The notes under the pieces: model-generated
Told to the model about the DNA's origin: nothing
Seen by the model: the letters and a program-made list of their open reading frames with translations, nothing else
Database searches by the model: none
Position numbers and translations under genes: made by a program
DNA from: Strigomonas culicis
Lineage: Eukaryota; Euglenozoa; Kinetoplastea; Trypanosomatida; Trypanosomatidae
Assembly: GCA_000482145.1 (NCBI GenBank)
Contig: AUXH01000070.1
Location: forward strand, 1 to 47,329
Direction: 5' to 3'
DNA length: 47,329 bases
In this document: positions 1-10,110 of the stretch, one piece after another
Numbering within the stretch: position 1 is the stretch's first letter
Layout of the letters: each line of letters opens with the position of its first letter

Positions 1-1654
1 AAAGCACGTCCAATGGATTCTGGCTGTGAAACGACATGAGACCTTGTGAATCACTCCGGCTATACATAGAGCCACACCTGCAGCTATGTTGAGAGCCGCC
101 GTACATGCTGCCGCACCCTTCTGGCATACAAACAGACTGGGGCTGTTGCTTTTTCTTTTGGCAGCAGCAGCAACAGGCCACAATGATCAGCAACACGATG
201 AGCAGCAGAACGCCGCCACAAACCATACCCACAATCATAGGGATGAGAGGCACAGTGCTCTCCACACTGTTGCTGACTGGACTGCTGGTCGTTGTCGTTG
301 TCGCTGTGATGGGCGCGGTCTCCGTCACTCCCGCTGGGTTGTAGTTCGCACAGTACGCGATGGGGTCCAAGACAGGCATGCAATAGGGGCCGTAGGTACC
401 ACTTTTGCAGATGCACTGCGCGCGCTTCCAGCCGTCCAACTGCGCCCAAGAAGCGGAGGTAACGGAAGGTCGCGTGCAGAATACGGATGAAGCAGCCCCA
501 ACGCTCTCCGTCACGGAGGGTGAACCAGTCTTTGCACTCACCTTGCTGTAGGGGTCCAGAATATAGTGGGCAATAAAGCCTTTACTTGAAAGCGTCGAAA
601 GTGACGTCATCAAGACCTTGTTAACCGTGACGTTGCCCGCCCAGATAGTGCAGGTGGTAGACCTCTGTATAGGTATGGCGGTGCTTACGCCCAGTGTGTT
701 CACGTTATGTGCATAAAGCTCACATACGCGGGAGTGGCAAGTACGGGTAAGGCGGACGATGAACGGAAAGGGGAACCATCCGCCGTGGTGCCATACAAGA
801 CCAAATTGCCTGTTTCGCCGACATCAAATGAATAGGTTCCTGCTGTGTAAATAAAGGGTTGACCTCCAGTCGAGGTGCAATTGGAGAAGCGGACCACGCC
901 GCCACTGGAGCCGGATAGAAAGTAAAGTTTCTGATCACCTTGGACAAACGCACTTTTACACTTGACACACATCGCATTGTCGATGGCAATAACGCTGTTG
1001 TGTATGTTCAAGCAGTAACCGCTCGCGACAGAGCACTTAGTCGCCTCCTGATGCATCACGTGCGCTGCATTCGCCGCGTAGGTGTTGACCATGTACAAAC
1101 CGCTGTAGCTCTGAAAAAGCTGTCTCATGGAGCCCCCGACGAGTAGCACGTCACCACCGGAGCCGTCCGCATTCCACGTTGCTGCCGTATCCAGGACGTA
1201 AATAACGACGTGGTTCTCCGCGACAAATTTGCGAAAATCGAACAAAGCGGTCGTGCCCTGCATCGTGGCTGTGGTATCGGAAATCATGAAGGTCGAGTAG
1301 GGTGGGAAATGTGCTGCAGCGGAAATAGTGGCACTCGTCACCACGGACTCGGCCATCGTCAGGTTGAATAGAGGGACCGTGGTGGAAGAAACCGAGTTAA
1401 AAAAAACCAGCAAAGTGGACGCCGTCACCCTGGATGGTGCAGTCCGTGATGTAATTCAGGGACTGCTTCGAAGATGTTGTCATTGTGCCTACATTGTAAA
1501 CAGAGCCAGAGATAACTTGACCCGCCACGATAAAACTGCCGGTAATGGGGATTGTTGTTTGTGCGGCTTGCGAGGGGCTCAGTACAGAAAGGCAGAGAAA
1601 CAGAACAGCGAGCGCCGTAACCGGCAAGGCCACCCTCGAGAGCGTTGGGCTCAT
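1..1654 (-). pseudogene. type I surface glycoprotein-like gene, two frame breaks, 3' end outside window
   Basis: Unrecognised putative surface protein, about 550 residues visible. The start chosen is the ATG at 1654, giving a clear signal peptide (MSPTLSRVALPV, then a Leu/Ala/Val core ending near PSQAAQ). This frame stops at 1397 right after a run of eight T (minus sense). The frame shifted by one base carries on from about 1428 to a stop at 700, with Cys/Gly/Ser-rich, beta-helix-like sequence (for example FSNCTSTGG). The original frame, closed by a TGA near 825, is open again from there to the left edge. It encodes an EGF-like motif (CICKSGTYGPYC, about 390-425), a 20-residue hydrophobic segment (about 190-258), then a CCCCC/KKK stop-transfer and a Cys-rich tail. 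One extra T and one missing base downstream would restore a single frame, so this is either a decayed gene or two sequencing errors. It is probably a cell-surface adhesin-like protein; its family is not identified. Confidence 0.6.
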
Positions 1655-1671
1655 AGTAGAATGTGTGGACA

Positions 1672-1800
1672 CTCGTGTAAAGGACAGGAAAGGAGAAAAC
1701 GAGAACGAAAATCGAAAAAAAAAAGTGAAAACGAGAACAATAAAAAGAGAGAAGCGAAACCTAAAGTAGAAAGGATGAAAAGAGAAGAAGAGCAATCTAA
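1672..1800 (-). promoter_or_regulatory. polypyrimidine tract and 3' splice acceptor for the surface-protein gene
   Basis: The minus strand is almost pure C/T from 1800 to about 1680. The first AG after it is at 1673-1672, leaving a 17-base 5' UTR before the ATG at 1654. This is the expected spliced-leader addition site. Confidence 0.55.
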
Positions 1801-3285
1801 CAAGTTACATGTGACCAAGCAAAAATCATAAATGGTTAAGAAAAAAGTGCTGTTCGGTTTTCATCAGCTTTGTGTGCTTTCAATGGCATATGTAGCAGAA
1901 CCCACTGTCAGAGCGGAGCTCAAGACGGTAGGCTGACGGAACGTTATTCCTCCAGCATCATCAGCAAGCACCAAGCATCCTAGTGGGAGCCGGCCGGCCA
2001 CAAACAGCAGATTTTTGGTAACTGTTCGTGAATACCACAACCATCGAAACCAATTAAAGACTCCCACTTTTTCCAGCTGATAGAAACACACGAGACGAAA
2101 TCGCTTGAGCAATGCAAAAAATCGAGGAAGGGTGTGATGCTACCTCGGTCATGAGAAAAAAGCTGGTAGACACTGTAAATGTGATATTGCACTCCTATGA
2201 TCTTCGCTCCCACAACATTTCCACTCGCTCGTGAACGGGTGTGCTATTCATGTTAACGATACCCATACAGGCAATAGTATGAATGCCATATACTGTGAAG
2301 AAGATAACTGCAGCCCTACCCGTGAATACCTTATTGATGTACAGAAAAGACAGATACTCTGTTGCTGCCCGTGTTGGTTAAGGAGCACTACTAGTGCACA
2401 CCATACCATGTACCGCCAGGCTTGCTCTTTGATCTTGTGGTGCCGTAAGTGTATTTCCAAAGCAAAGGTGCAGAAAAGAAAAGAGATGACATTGTATGAG
2501 AGCTTCTTCATCACGAGTAGAAGATTTTCTTTTCCGTACGGATTGCATCTACCTTCTTCTCTAAGCCAATTATTATTGTTGTTGTCATTGAGTGTGCAGA
2601 GATGCAGAGATGTCCTGCCATATACAGCTTCACACTGGATCTTATGCATGTGATGAACCAGCCGTACTTCGTCGATACAAGTAAGAACGTTTGTATTCCC
2701 GTCTTGGTGTTACGTTTGTACTTTCATACCATTAGGCTCTCGGTAATATAAATCTCTGGAGCCATTCTCAGAAAGTTGCATTCTCTCTTACACACTACTC
2801 CACGCAAAAGAGTAAACGTCTTCCGTGTAGGCAGTCGAAAAAATAGTATAACAAAAGTGGTGCTTTCAAAATAAATAGCGCGATAACATGTTCATGAACA
2901 AAAAACAAGAAGAAAAGAAGCAGCCATAAAATAAATCATGAAGAACCTTTGATTACCTTTATGCTGTTTTTTTTTTTTTGAACGAAGAACACTAGGTGTG
3001 AAGTGGGAGAGGGGGATTCTTTTTCATTGACGAAATGAGCCTACCATTATCTGTTAACATACATGCCTCTAATGAAAGATATTTTTTTTTTGTTTTAATC
3101 AAACAGAACAGAAGCAAAAGAAAATAAAGAAATAAACCATTGAAAGCATCTATAGACGCTTAGCGCACTGTACCCGTTTACGAGATGAGATTGGTTTGCA
3201 CACCTCTCCTTGTCTCACAACAAAAAAGCGAATCCTCCTCACCTCCTCTTTGATAGACAAGCACCACTCGCACCCTCGCACTTTA
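1801..3285. other. long intergenic region, no gene seen
   Basis: About 1.5 kb, AT-rich, between the cullin stop and the splice tract of the surface gene; probably mostly cullin 3' UTR. It holds A/T homopolymers (for example around 2970 and 3080). Overlapping open frames on both strands at about 2231-2653 lack recognisable protein character. Confidence 0.5.
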
Positions 3286-6200
3286 CTACGTTCTATACAC
3301 ATAGGTGGAGTGATCTTCTGTACTTCGTTCCAGAAACCTTTTTTCAATGAGATCTCCAACTGCTTGCTTAAAGAGGCGCTCCTCCCAGTCGCCGGTGCCA
3401 CCTCCCTTGATCACCTCCTTCTTCACCTCGTCCGTCAGCTCTCGGTGACTCATGGTTCGCTTTGACTTCATTATCTTCATGATGGTCCAACTAAGTCTTG
3501 TTTTGAGTTTTTCGATGTTTTCAATCTCCCGTCTTCTCGCGTCGGTGGCTGAGACAAACGAGCAAGTTGGAATGAACAAAAGAGGTGACTTTGCCTTCTC
3601 CGGCAGCGACACCAAATCGACATTGATGGCAACGGTGTTCTGCTCCGTGTACCTGATCAAGCACGTTTTTTCGGCGGGCTTCAACAGTTGAACGAGCTGC
3701 TCCACGGTCAGGTCCGCTCGGTGTGCAAGGACATGTGTGCACACCCCCGCGCGTCTGTACTGTGAGAGAGCCACCATCACTTGATGGAGAAGTAGTGTAC
3801 CGTGTATGACGATACGAAGATCCATCTTGGGATACTTCAGTGAAAAGCGACAGTACTGAGCCTGCACCGTCCAACACAACACTTCATTACAGTGTGAACG
3901 GTTGTGTGCCTCCTCCAAAATATTAACGGCACGCGCGACACTTGGCATGACAGGCAGCGGAGCATCTTCGGAAGGTATGCAGCCGCTGGGCACTTCCGCT
4001 GTCCCGCATCGCAGCCGTTTGGCAGCGGGCGAGAATAAGTCCGCGAAGGAGGGTATGTCCCACTTTCTCCAATTCAACACATACGCTGTCACGGGACAGG
4101 TCTCCCCACCGCCATGCGCGTAGCTCCTTCCGACCTCGAAGGGGCGCATGTCTTCACACATGTCGCGCACCGCTTTGAACGTTTGCTTGGAGTCGTCCGC
4201 GTGTCCGAGAGATTCCCAGTACGTGACAACCGCGAGCTCGCACGTGCGCTTGAGCTCGCCCTTGTCGTCACTACCAATCTTTTTCACATAAAGAAGCCGA
4301 AGTCGGCAGCATTCCACGTAGAGATCTTCCACGCTTTTGGAATTGATATAATTCATAATGCGTATCGTAGAAAGTAAATCCATATTGTCGCGAAGATGAA
4401 ATTCTATCACTGCGCCTCTCCGTCGCCGGGCGCGTTCGAGCTTCTCCACCCTCAGGAGATAGTGGTGGAACACGTTTATGAGCACCAGCGGGCGACAGTA
4501 GACCCCAAAGGAGGCCCGCACGCGAAGCCCGTATATGCGGCGGAGGGCCTGGTACACAAATGCGCTGCCCGTGCCACAGAGCAACTCGAAGGCCGCCTCA
4601 CTCCGCACCAAAAAAGCTAAAAACTGCGCATGCATTTTATCCTTGTCCTGGGACGTGGACGTGGCCAAGTGCTGGCCAATGGTCTCAAACCGCTCTTCGA
4701 GTACCTTGTCCAGCGCTTGCAGAAAACACTTTTCCCCCACACACACATTCTCCTTTGGAAAGGGTCCCAGTCCCAGCGTATTCCACTTCTTCACTTGGCG
4801 GCAAGTGGTAATGGAAATGGTGGACTGTACACTGGCCACCTCACGTATGGCGAGCAGCGCTTCTCGTTGGGGTGGAAGCAGTGCCCTCAGCATCTCCTCC
4901 ATGGTCGGCTGCAAGAGCTGTCCCCTACCATCCTGCCCACACAGCGGGTGCATCTCTTCTGGCTCTTTTCCCTCCAGTAGTTCAGCCGCGGGGAGTGGAA
5001 GCAGCTGGTCCATCATCGGCTGCAGGATCTCCAGCAGAGCCGTGTAGAAGAAGCTCCCCTTGAGCCCTGGGCCACTGAGAGGGGGAAAGGGGAAAGACGG
5101 CGTTGACGCATCCCGCGTCATCGTGTTCGTGTGGTCCAGTGGGTAACAGTACATGAGTAAAACCAAAACAGCCTTGATTAGGTTCTTTTCGCTTAATTCA
5201 TGAACCGGCAAAAGCTGTAGCTTTTCCTTTATAAAAGCCGGCATGTCCGTCAAGACAAGATGGCAGAGGGGCATGGACAGAAAACGCTGACAAGTGAGAG
5301 TTGAGTGTTCCTCTCCCTCCTGTGCTACGCTTTGCATGTGCTTCGTCCGTTCGATCTCCGCCCGCTTTCGTTCGGTCGAGAAGATACTCATACAGGAGGA
5401 TTTGTAGTAATGCAGCGTCAACAGCTGCGGCGCATTCCCTAACTGAAACTGCGAGGTTAACAGTACTTTGATCGCCCCAATGGCGTCACTGAGATCGTCC
5501 ACGGATAAGCAAGTGCCATATGCCGTGGCGCTATTACCACTGTCTGCTTCTCCGCCCCCTTCCACGTGCCAATGCGCGGCATGAATGGAGATGGCTTCCG
5601 ACTGGAACAGGGATCCTATAGACAGCACAATGCAGATGCCGAGCCAGAGTTGCCACTGGGTCAGTGGAAACAGTTTGATGCTATCCGCGTAGCCGCGGTT
5701 CAACGTGCGACTGGCACCGCTACGGCCTATACCGCTCTGGTCCCGCCCGGACATGTTAGGCTCATCCGGATCGAAGTACTGCTGCAGCCGTGACGCTTGT
5801 TGCAAGACACGCACAAACCGTTCGATCATGCGAAGCGCATCGCTCATGAAAGGGCTCTGGCACAACTCCGCATTGAGGACTAGTTCCATTCGGTCACAAA
5901 ACAGCTTAAACGTTTCCTCATCCTCGCGATGCTTCTCGTCGATCGAAGGAGATTGAATACTATCAAAGAAACACATAATCGGGTGCGAAATCTGCGTCAA
6001 TTTGGACACGATTTGAGAAGCAAAGTAGTGTTCTAGACCGCGGAGCCAAATCGTCCATAGAGACTTGCGTGAAGCTGTTGTTCGCAGGTCGCGGATATGT
6101 TTCAAATCGGAGCTGATTTTGTTCTGGGACCAGTGATGCATATACTTGTACCACTGCAGCATTTTCTGACGGAGAGTTTCAAGGCGGCTAAATATTTTTC

Positions 6201-6399
6201 CACGTCGTACCACTACTTCAAACGTGATTTCATCAAACACCATACCCAACAGTGACTTGGTATCGCATAAGTCGTTAACGATAATGTGCATGAAGGCATC
6301 CTTTGAGTATTTAGGGTCTATCGTCAGTACCTGCTGATAGGCGAGTCGCACATCCGACAACGTTCGTTCATCCTCCGCAGTGCGCTCGTCCGACGCCAT
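3286..6399 (-). CDS. cullin-family protein (scaffold of a cullin-RING ubiquitin ligase)
   Basis: 1037 residues; ATG at 6399. The C-terminal third has cullin character. Residues about 670-760 match the pattern around the cullin lf.yi.dKDvFe.fYkk.LakRLL block (here IMNYINSKSVEDLYVECCRL and following). Residues about 950-1037 form the winged-helix end with a neddylation-type motif IMKSKRTMSH (candidate acceptor Lys978) and a terminal YVYRT resembling the canonical YxYLA. The N-terminal 450 residues are helical, as expected for cullin repeats. Cullins normally have 740-800 residues; the extra length includes low-complexity Gly/Ser stretches near 215-235 and 280-295 and a Pro-rich stretch near 430-450. 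By family it should bind a RING partner through the C-terminal half and a substrate adaptor through the N-terminus. Subtype is not assignable. Confidence 0.85.
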   Translation of the reverse strand: MASDERTAEDERTLSDVRLAYQQVLTIDPKYSKDAFMHIIVNDLCDTKSLLGMVFDEITFEVVVRRGKIFSRLETLRQKMLQWYKYMHHWSQNKISSDLKHIRDLRTTASRKSLWTIWLRGLEHYFASQIVSKLTQISHPIMCFFDSIQSPSIDEKHREDEETFKLFCDRMELVLNAELCQSPFMSDALRMIERFVRVLQQASRLQQYFDPDEPNMSGRDQSGIGRSGASRTLNRGYADSIKLFPLTQWQLWLGICIVLSIGSLFQSEAISIHAAHWHVEGGGEADSGNSATAYGTCLSVDDLSDAIGAIKVLLTSQFQLGNAPQLLTLHYYKSSCMSIFSTERKRAEIERTKHMQSVAQEGEEHSTLTCQRFLSMPLCHLVLTDMPAFIKEKLQLLPVHELSEKNLIKAVLVLLMYCYPLDHTNTMTRDASTPSFPFPPLSGPGLKGSFFYTALLEILQPMMDQLLPLPAAELLEGKEPEEMHPLCGQDGRGQLLQPTMEEMLRALLPPQREALLAIREVASVQSTISITTCRQVKKWNTLGLGPFPKENVCVGEKCFLQALDKVLEERFETIGQHLATSTSQDKDKMHAQFLAFLVRSEAAFELLCGTGSAFVYQALRRIYGLRVRASFGVYCRPLVLINVFHHYLLRVEKLERARRRRGAVIEFHLRDNMDLLSTIRIMNYINSKSVEDLYVECCRLRLLYVKKIGSDDKGELKRTCELAVVTYWESLGHADDSKQTFKAVRDMCEDMRPFEVGRSYAHGGGETCPVTAYVLNWRKWDIPSFADLFSPAAKRLRCGTAEVPSGCIPSEDAPLPVMPSVARAVNILEEAHNRSHCNEVLCWTVQAQYCRFSLKYPKMDLRIVIHGTLLLHQVMVALSQYRRAGVCTHVLAHRADLTVEQLVQLLKPAEKTCLIRYTEQNTVAINVDLVSLPEKAKSPLLFIPTCSFVSATDARRREIENIEKLKTRLSWTIMKIMKSKRTMSHRELTDEVKKEVIKGGGTGDWEERLFKQAVGDLIEKRFLERSTEDHSTYVYRT

Positions 6400-6730
6400 G
6401 AAAGGGGAAGAGCAGATCTAACTAAGTGTGGATAGCACAACAGAACAGTAAAAAAGTGTAATAGATTTCCTTTTCTTTTGAATGATAGTAATACGAATAA
6501 AAATTCAGAAGAAAAAAGCTAGAGATGTAAGCGACTAAGAGGAGATGAAGAGAGAGAGAGAAACCGATAGAACTAACAACAATAACGAAACAATTATAGG
6601 ATAAGAGCTTCCTTATGCTCTATGTATACTATCCTTGTAAGAGCATGCAGTTGTCATTCACCAGCTGATACACTCAAACACTTATCGAGTGGAATGAAAA
6701 CAACATAACTATACAATACAGGCAAACACT
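6400..6730. other. intergenic region with splice signal for the cullin gene
   Basis: No gene. On the minus strand a T-rich pyrimidine stretch (about 6460-6425) is followed by the first AG at 6423-6422, giving a 22-base leader for the cullin. A short (GA)n run lies near 6548-6561. Confidence 0.45.
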
Positions 6731-7582
6731 TTATAACATGTTAGTATCCTGTTCAGAGGATAGGCAACCGTTTCCAGATATGTCTTCCGATTGTGGGGCG
6801 AAAAATGCAAGTGCTTCACCTGCCGATACCGATTGCGACGACTTCAAACACCAAAGGTTCATGGGCTGCTCCGGGTCTTTTGTTTTCGCGTGGTACTGCT
6901 TCCAGCCAATCAAATCACTTTTTGCGATTTCCTCCAGTCTCTCGGCTGTCGCCGGAACACGTTCTAAGCGAAGATTCGCACGCGTTTCTGATATCGACAG
7001 CAGATCCAGTAAGGGGGAAATCGTTGTATTTCTCTTTGTCGTGGACCCGTCGGAGCGGTAGAAGCGACAGCACCTCATGTAGTATAAGGCGGCAAGCAGG
7101 GTCTCCGTTGGTGCCGTCGCAAATGCAGCTTCTCGCCTCAGTCTCAGGGCGTCTACCACATTCAGCTCCGCGTCCTTCATGGCAACAGGCTTTGTCATGA
7201 TATGACGTAAAAGGAGGCTGAACCACGAAAGCTCTTCCAAATAGAACAGGAGCGACAAGAAGTGGGCCATGTACCACACATCCAATTCCCCCATTAGCCG
7301 ATGGCTGCCGCCCGGAGTGCTGGCACACGCTGCGAGCATGTCCGCCGGTGGAGGCAGCAGCGTATGTTCGTCGCGGTCAAGAACTGAATGGATGTCTAAG
7401 AACGCTGTCTCTGGAAAAACGGCTAAAATGATGTTCTCTCTCATGGGAATGGAACTGCACACATGAGCGGTGAAAGAGCGCGAGTCACGATCGAGGCTAA
7501 TGGTCGCATGTCTAGACACCGCAATGCCGGCAGCACGCAGTGCCTTCATCCACGTGCCACTACCGGACCCGACAAGCGCCAT
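6731..7582 (-). CDS. conserved-type hypothetical protein, weak SET/LSMT-like pattern
   Basis: 283 residues, ATG at 7582. Not recognised with confidence. Residues about 11-70 follow the layout seen at the start of LSMT/SETD3-type SET domains: W..alraaGI, then a short beta pair ending sfTahv, then an IpmrenIILavfPetAFL stretch like the I..ge.ll.iP..a.l strand. The segment FYLEELSWFSLLL at about 113-125 resembles the E..S.W.PYL helix. The catalytic core motifs NH.C and the terminal Tyr of active SET domains are not visible, so an enzymatic role is unsupported. Remaining sequence is helical and soluble, with no signal peptide or membrane segment. Alternative: an unrelated kinetoplastid-specific protein. 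Confidence 0.7.
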   Translation of the reverse strand: MALVGSGSGTWMKALRAAGIAVSRHATISLDRDSRSFTAHVCSSIPMRENIILAVFPETAFLDIHSVLDRDEHTLLPPPADMLAACASTPGGSHRLMGELDVWYMAHFLSLLFYLEELSWFSLLLRHIMTKPVAMKDAELNVVDALRLRREAAFATAPTETLLAALYYMRCCRFYRSDGSTTKRNTTISPLLDLLSISETRANLRLERVPATAERLEEIAKSDLIGWKQYHAKTKDPEQPMNLWCLKSSQSVSAGEALAFFAPQSEDISGNGCLSSEQDTNML

Positions 7583-8025
7583 GCGACGGATGATGAAGTG
7601 TGGGAAGCCAAACCTCTGTGGATGTGTTTATGTGCTGTGTAAAGGGGAGATCATGAGCATCAAAGGCATAAAAAAGAGTTTGAGTGTGTACAAAGGTACA
7701 AGCGAAAAACGAAGGGGAAAGCGACACATGAGCGCAGAGAGTCAAGTATGCACCGATGTAGAGAGTGCATCATGGACAAGCCGAACAGAAGGCAAACGGT
7801 TGCCATCACTTCTTCCACACACATGTCGAGCTCCGCTTACTCTGGCCTCTCTGGCGACTCCGAGAGACGGCGAAAGAGCAGGTGAGGAAACATACATAGG
7901 GAAGGGGGAGGGGGATGATACAGAAGGGCAGCACAGGCCCCGAATAGGCAGGGCATCGTCTCCTTCAAGAAAAGTGGTAATATCAGCACGAACGCTGTGC
8001 ACCTTTTCATGTCAGACGAGCCCTT
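7583..8025. other. intergenic region with splice signal
   Basis: No gene seen. On the minus strand a pyrimidine-rich stretch (about 7735-7645) is followed by AG at 7636-7635, a plausible spliced-leader acceptor giving a 52-base leader for the gene starting at 7582. Confidence 0.4.
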
Positions 8026-9144
8026 TTAAAAGAACAAATAAGGAATAAGGCCACACAGTAGTCCTATAGCAACAGAAAGATAGATGAGATACGGTGTATG
8101 CAATGGTTCACATCGACATATAGTAGCCTGACTGTAGTGGGAAACAGAGAATCGAACCTCCTTGCCTGCTTCGCACGTCCGAAGGTCTTCAATAAACTCA
8201 CCATCGTACTGGCAGGACAGGTTCGAAGGCGCTTGGATCGTCACTGCGTGCCCTTGGCCCAGTTTGGTGCCATGACACAGGGCCAACCGTATTAGCGCAA
8301 GGTGCCATACCCCGCTCAAGCACAGGACCTCCACTTTACCGTCGTCAATGCGGGGGACCGTGTACATGTCCTTGTCCGTGTTCGCGTTCCACAGGGCGGA
8401 CCCGCCCGCGTAGTAAGGCACATTGCACACCACCAGCGCCTTCGCATGGGCCGGCACGCTAACCTCCGCACCATCGATGTGTAGCACGATGGACGACCCT
8501 ATGGCGCGCTGCGTGAACAAAGCAGCCGCGGCGAAGACGGCGTACCACAGCTTCACGATGGGCCGCGAAGGAAAGAGAAGCGGATAACGGTGCCGTAGTC
8601 TGTTTAGTTTGCCCGCACACGTTGCGTCGAACCCGATGGAAAAGTAGTTGTTCATCACCTTTTCGCGCACACTGCCACCTTCAGAGCCCAACTCCATGGA
8701 GAGCTTCCACCTGTCCAATCGCACTGCATGGGATCCGTTTATCAGTTTCAGCATTGAACGGAACCGAACGCGACCCAAGACAAGCCACCGCGCAAAGCCG
8801 GCACCAAAGCCCAACGTCCAACTCAGATCGTTGCCTGTACCAAGAGGAAAGGGCGCAATCTGGCATTCAGGCTGTGAAATAGCGCCGCGCTCCAGCAAGG
8901 ACTTGACTACATCCATCAGAAAAGAGAGCGTACCATCACCTCCGGCGACAATCATAACGGAAGGTCGAGTGGCAACGATGAAATCTTCTACTCTTGTGCT
9001 GTACGTCGATGGCTCTCCTGTGAACAGTACCAGCACACTCTGCTGCCCCAGCGCTTCTTCGAGCTTCGCTTGCACATATAAGGCGCATCTCCTGCCTCCA
9101 CTCTTGAGATTAATGACAGCACACACTCTGCCCTTCACGTACAT
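8026..9144 (-). CDS. diacylglycerol kinase-type lipid kinase
   Basis: 372 residues, ATG at 9144. The DAGK catalytic fold is plain: N-terminal VINLKSGG nucleotide-proximal motif (10-17), AGGDGTLS with the GGDGT signature at 68-72, and PLGTGNDLSW (100-109). The accessory half includes NNYFSIGFDA and the CQYDGEF motif near the end of the kinase domain. Members phosphorylate diacylglycerol (or a related lipid) to phosphatidic acid using ATP. There are no N-terminal C1 or EF-hand domains, so it is a minimal enzyme, and the C-terminus ends in a hydrophobic helix (about 350-372, YLIYLSVAIGLLCGLIPYLFF in part), implying tail anchoring to a membrane. The DAGK accessory-type middle favours DGK over sphingosine or ceramide kinase, but substrate is inferred from family only. 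Confidence 0.85.
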   Translation of the reverse strand: MYVKGRVCAVINLKSGGRRCALYVQAKLEEALGQQSVLVLFTGEPSTYSTRVEDFIVATRPSVMIVAGGDGTLSFLMDVVKSLLERGAISQPECQIAPFPLGTGNDLSWTLGFGAGFARWLVLGRVRFRSMLKLINGSHAVRLDRWKLSMELGSEGGSVREKVMNNYFSIGFDATCAGKLNRLRHRYPLLFPSRPIVKLWYAVFAAAALFTQRAIGSSIVLHIDGAEVSVPAHAKALVVCNVPYYAGGSALWNANTDKDMYTVPRIDDGKVEVLCLSGVWHLALIRLALCHGTKLGQGHAVTIQAPSNLSCQYDGEFIEDLRTCEAGKEVRFSVSHYSQATICRCEPLHTPYLIYLSVAIGLLCGLIPYLFF

Positions 9145-10110
9145 GACGGACGGGATTGAGGCAGAATATGATTACTTTTCCTTCTATATATAAAACCTGT
9201 GCAACAGAACAGGGTGAAAGGGGAAGAGAACTACCCCAGCTTGTGTATTCTAAGAGAAGGAAAAGTGGATTCAAAAGTACGTTGAGGCTCATTGTTTTTA
9301 TGATTAGCGTGCTTAATTATTTCAATGTTGTTGTTTAAAGAAGCTTCGGCATGGGTATACCAAAAAAAAAAGGGTGTGTTTTTATGAACAGACAGAAACG
9401 CAACGGTAAAGTGTACGTTTTCTCTCTTTTATTTGTCGATTAAGAATTATTAGTTAGAGTGGTAGATGAACATATCAACACAGTTGTTTGTACTTCATTG
9501 CAACATCGGGTTCGTGTGTAAAAGGAGCATATGTCAAAAAGGTTCGCACAGCATTGGTCAATAGCATGTGCACATCAATACTGAAGAACAACAACTGAAA
9601 AAAAAAAGTGGGGTTGAGAAGGAAAAAAAAAAAAACAACTAAGAATAATACGTCACAGGGGAACGGACTACACGGTGATGTGTATAGATGTATACTTCGA
9701 TGCCTTTGTTTTCTCTTTTTTTACTATCTTTTCGGTTACCCCCTTACATAATCAGCATATTACGAATAGTTGGAAAAAAGAGTACACCACAAAAAGAAGA
9801 AGAACAAAAAGGTCGAAATGAACCGCTTCACAAGCAACAGGAAAAAAAAAAAGAAGCACAAGAAACGTCAAACAGTGAAAGTCAAAGTCAGACCTCACCG
9901 CAACTATAACGGATAAATAACGAACAATGAGTAAAACCGTTATTTCATATTGATGTGGGGACAGCATACTCCAATGAATTTCCGCTTTACATGATGTGAA
10001 GATGTAGCTCTTATATCAATTCAATGTCCCTCATTTTTTTTAATTATTGTTGTTGTTCTTCATCGTTTCTCGATAGTGTTCTTCTGTTTAGGTTAAAGAG
10101 CTTGAGTGCA
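9145..10110. other. intergenic region with splice signal for the lipid kinase
   Basis: No gene. Minus-strand pyrimidine tract at about 9232-9205, then first AG at 9198-9197, giving a 52-base leader for the lipid kinase. The rest is AT-rich with A-runs near 9360, 9600, 9625 and 9842, and is probably mostly the transporter 3' UTR. Confidence 0.45.

Noticed and set aside
2231..2653. Overlapping frames on both strands in the spacer left of the cullin gene
   Set aside because: Both lack hydrophobic core patterns, motifs and coding-type base composition; judged chance frames.
8140..8175. tRNA T-arm-like string (GGTTCGATTC in minus sense)
   Set aside because: It lies inside the lipid-kinase coding frame (KEVRFS) and no matching acceptor, D or anticodon arms surround it.
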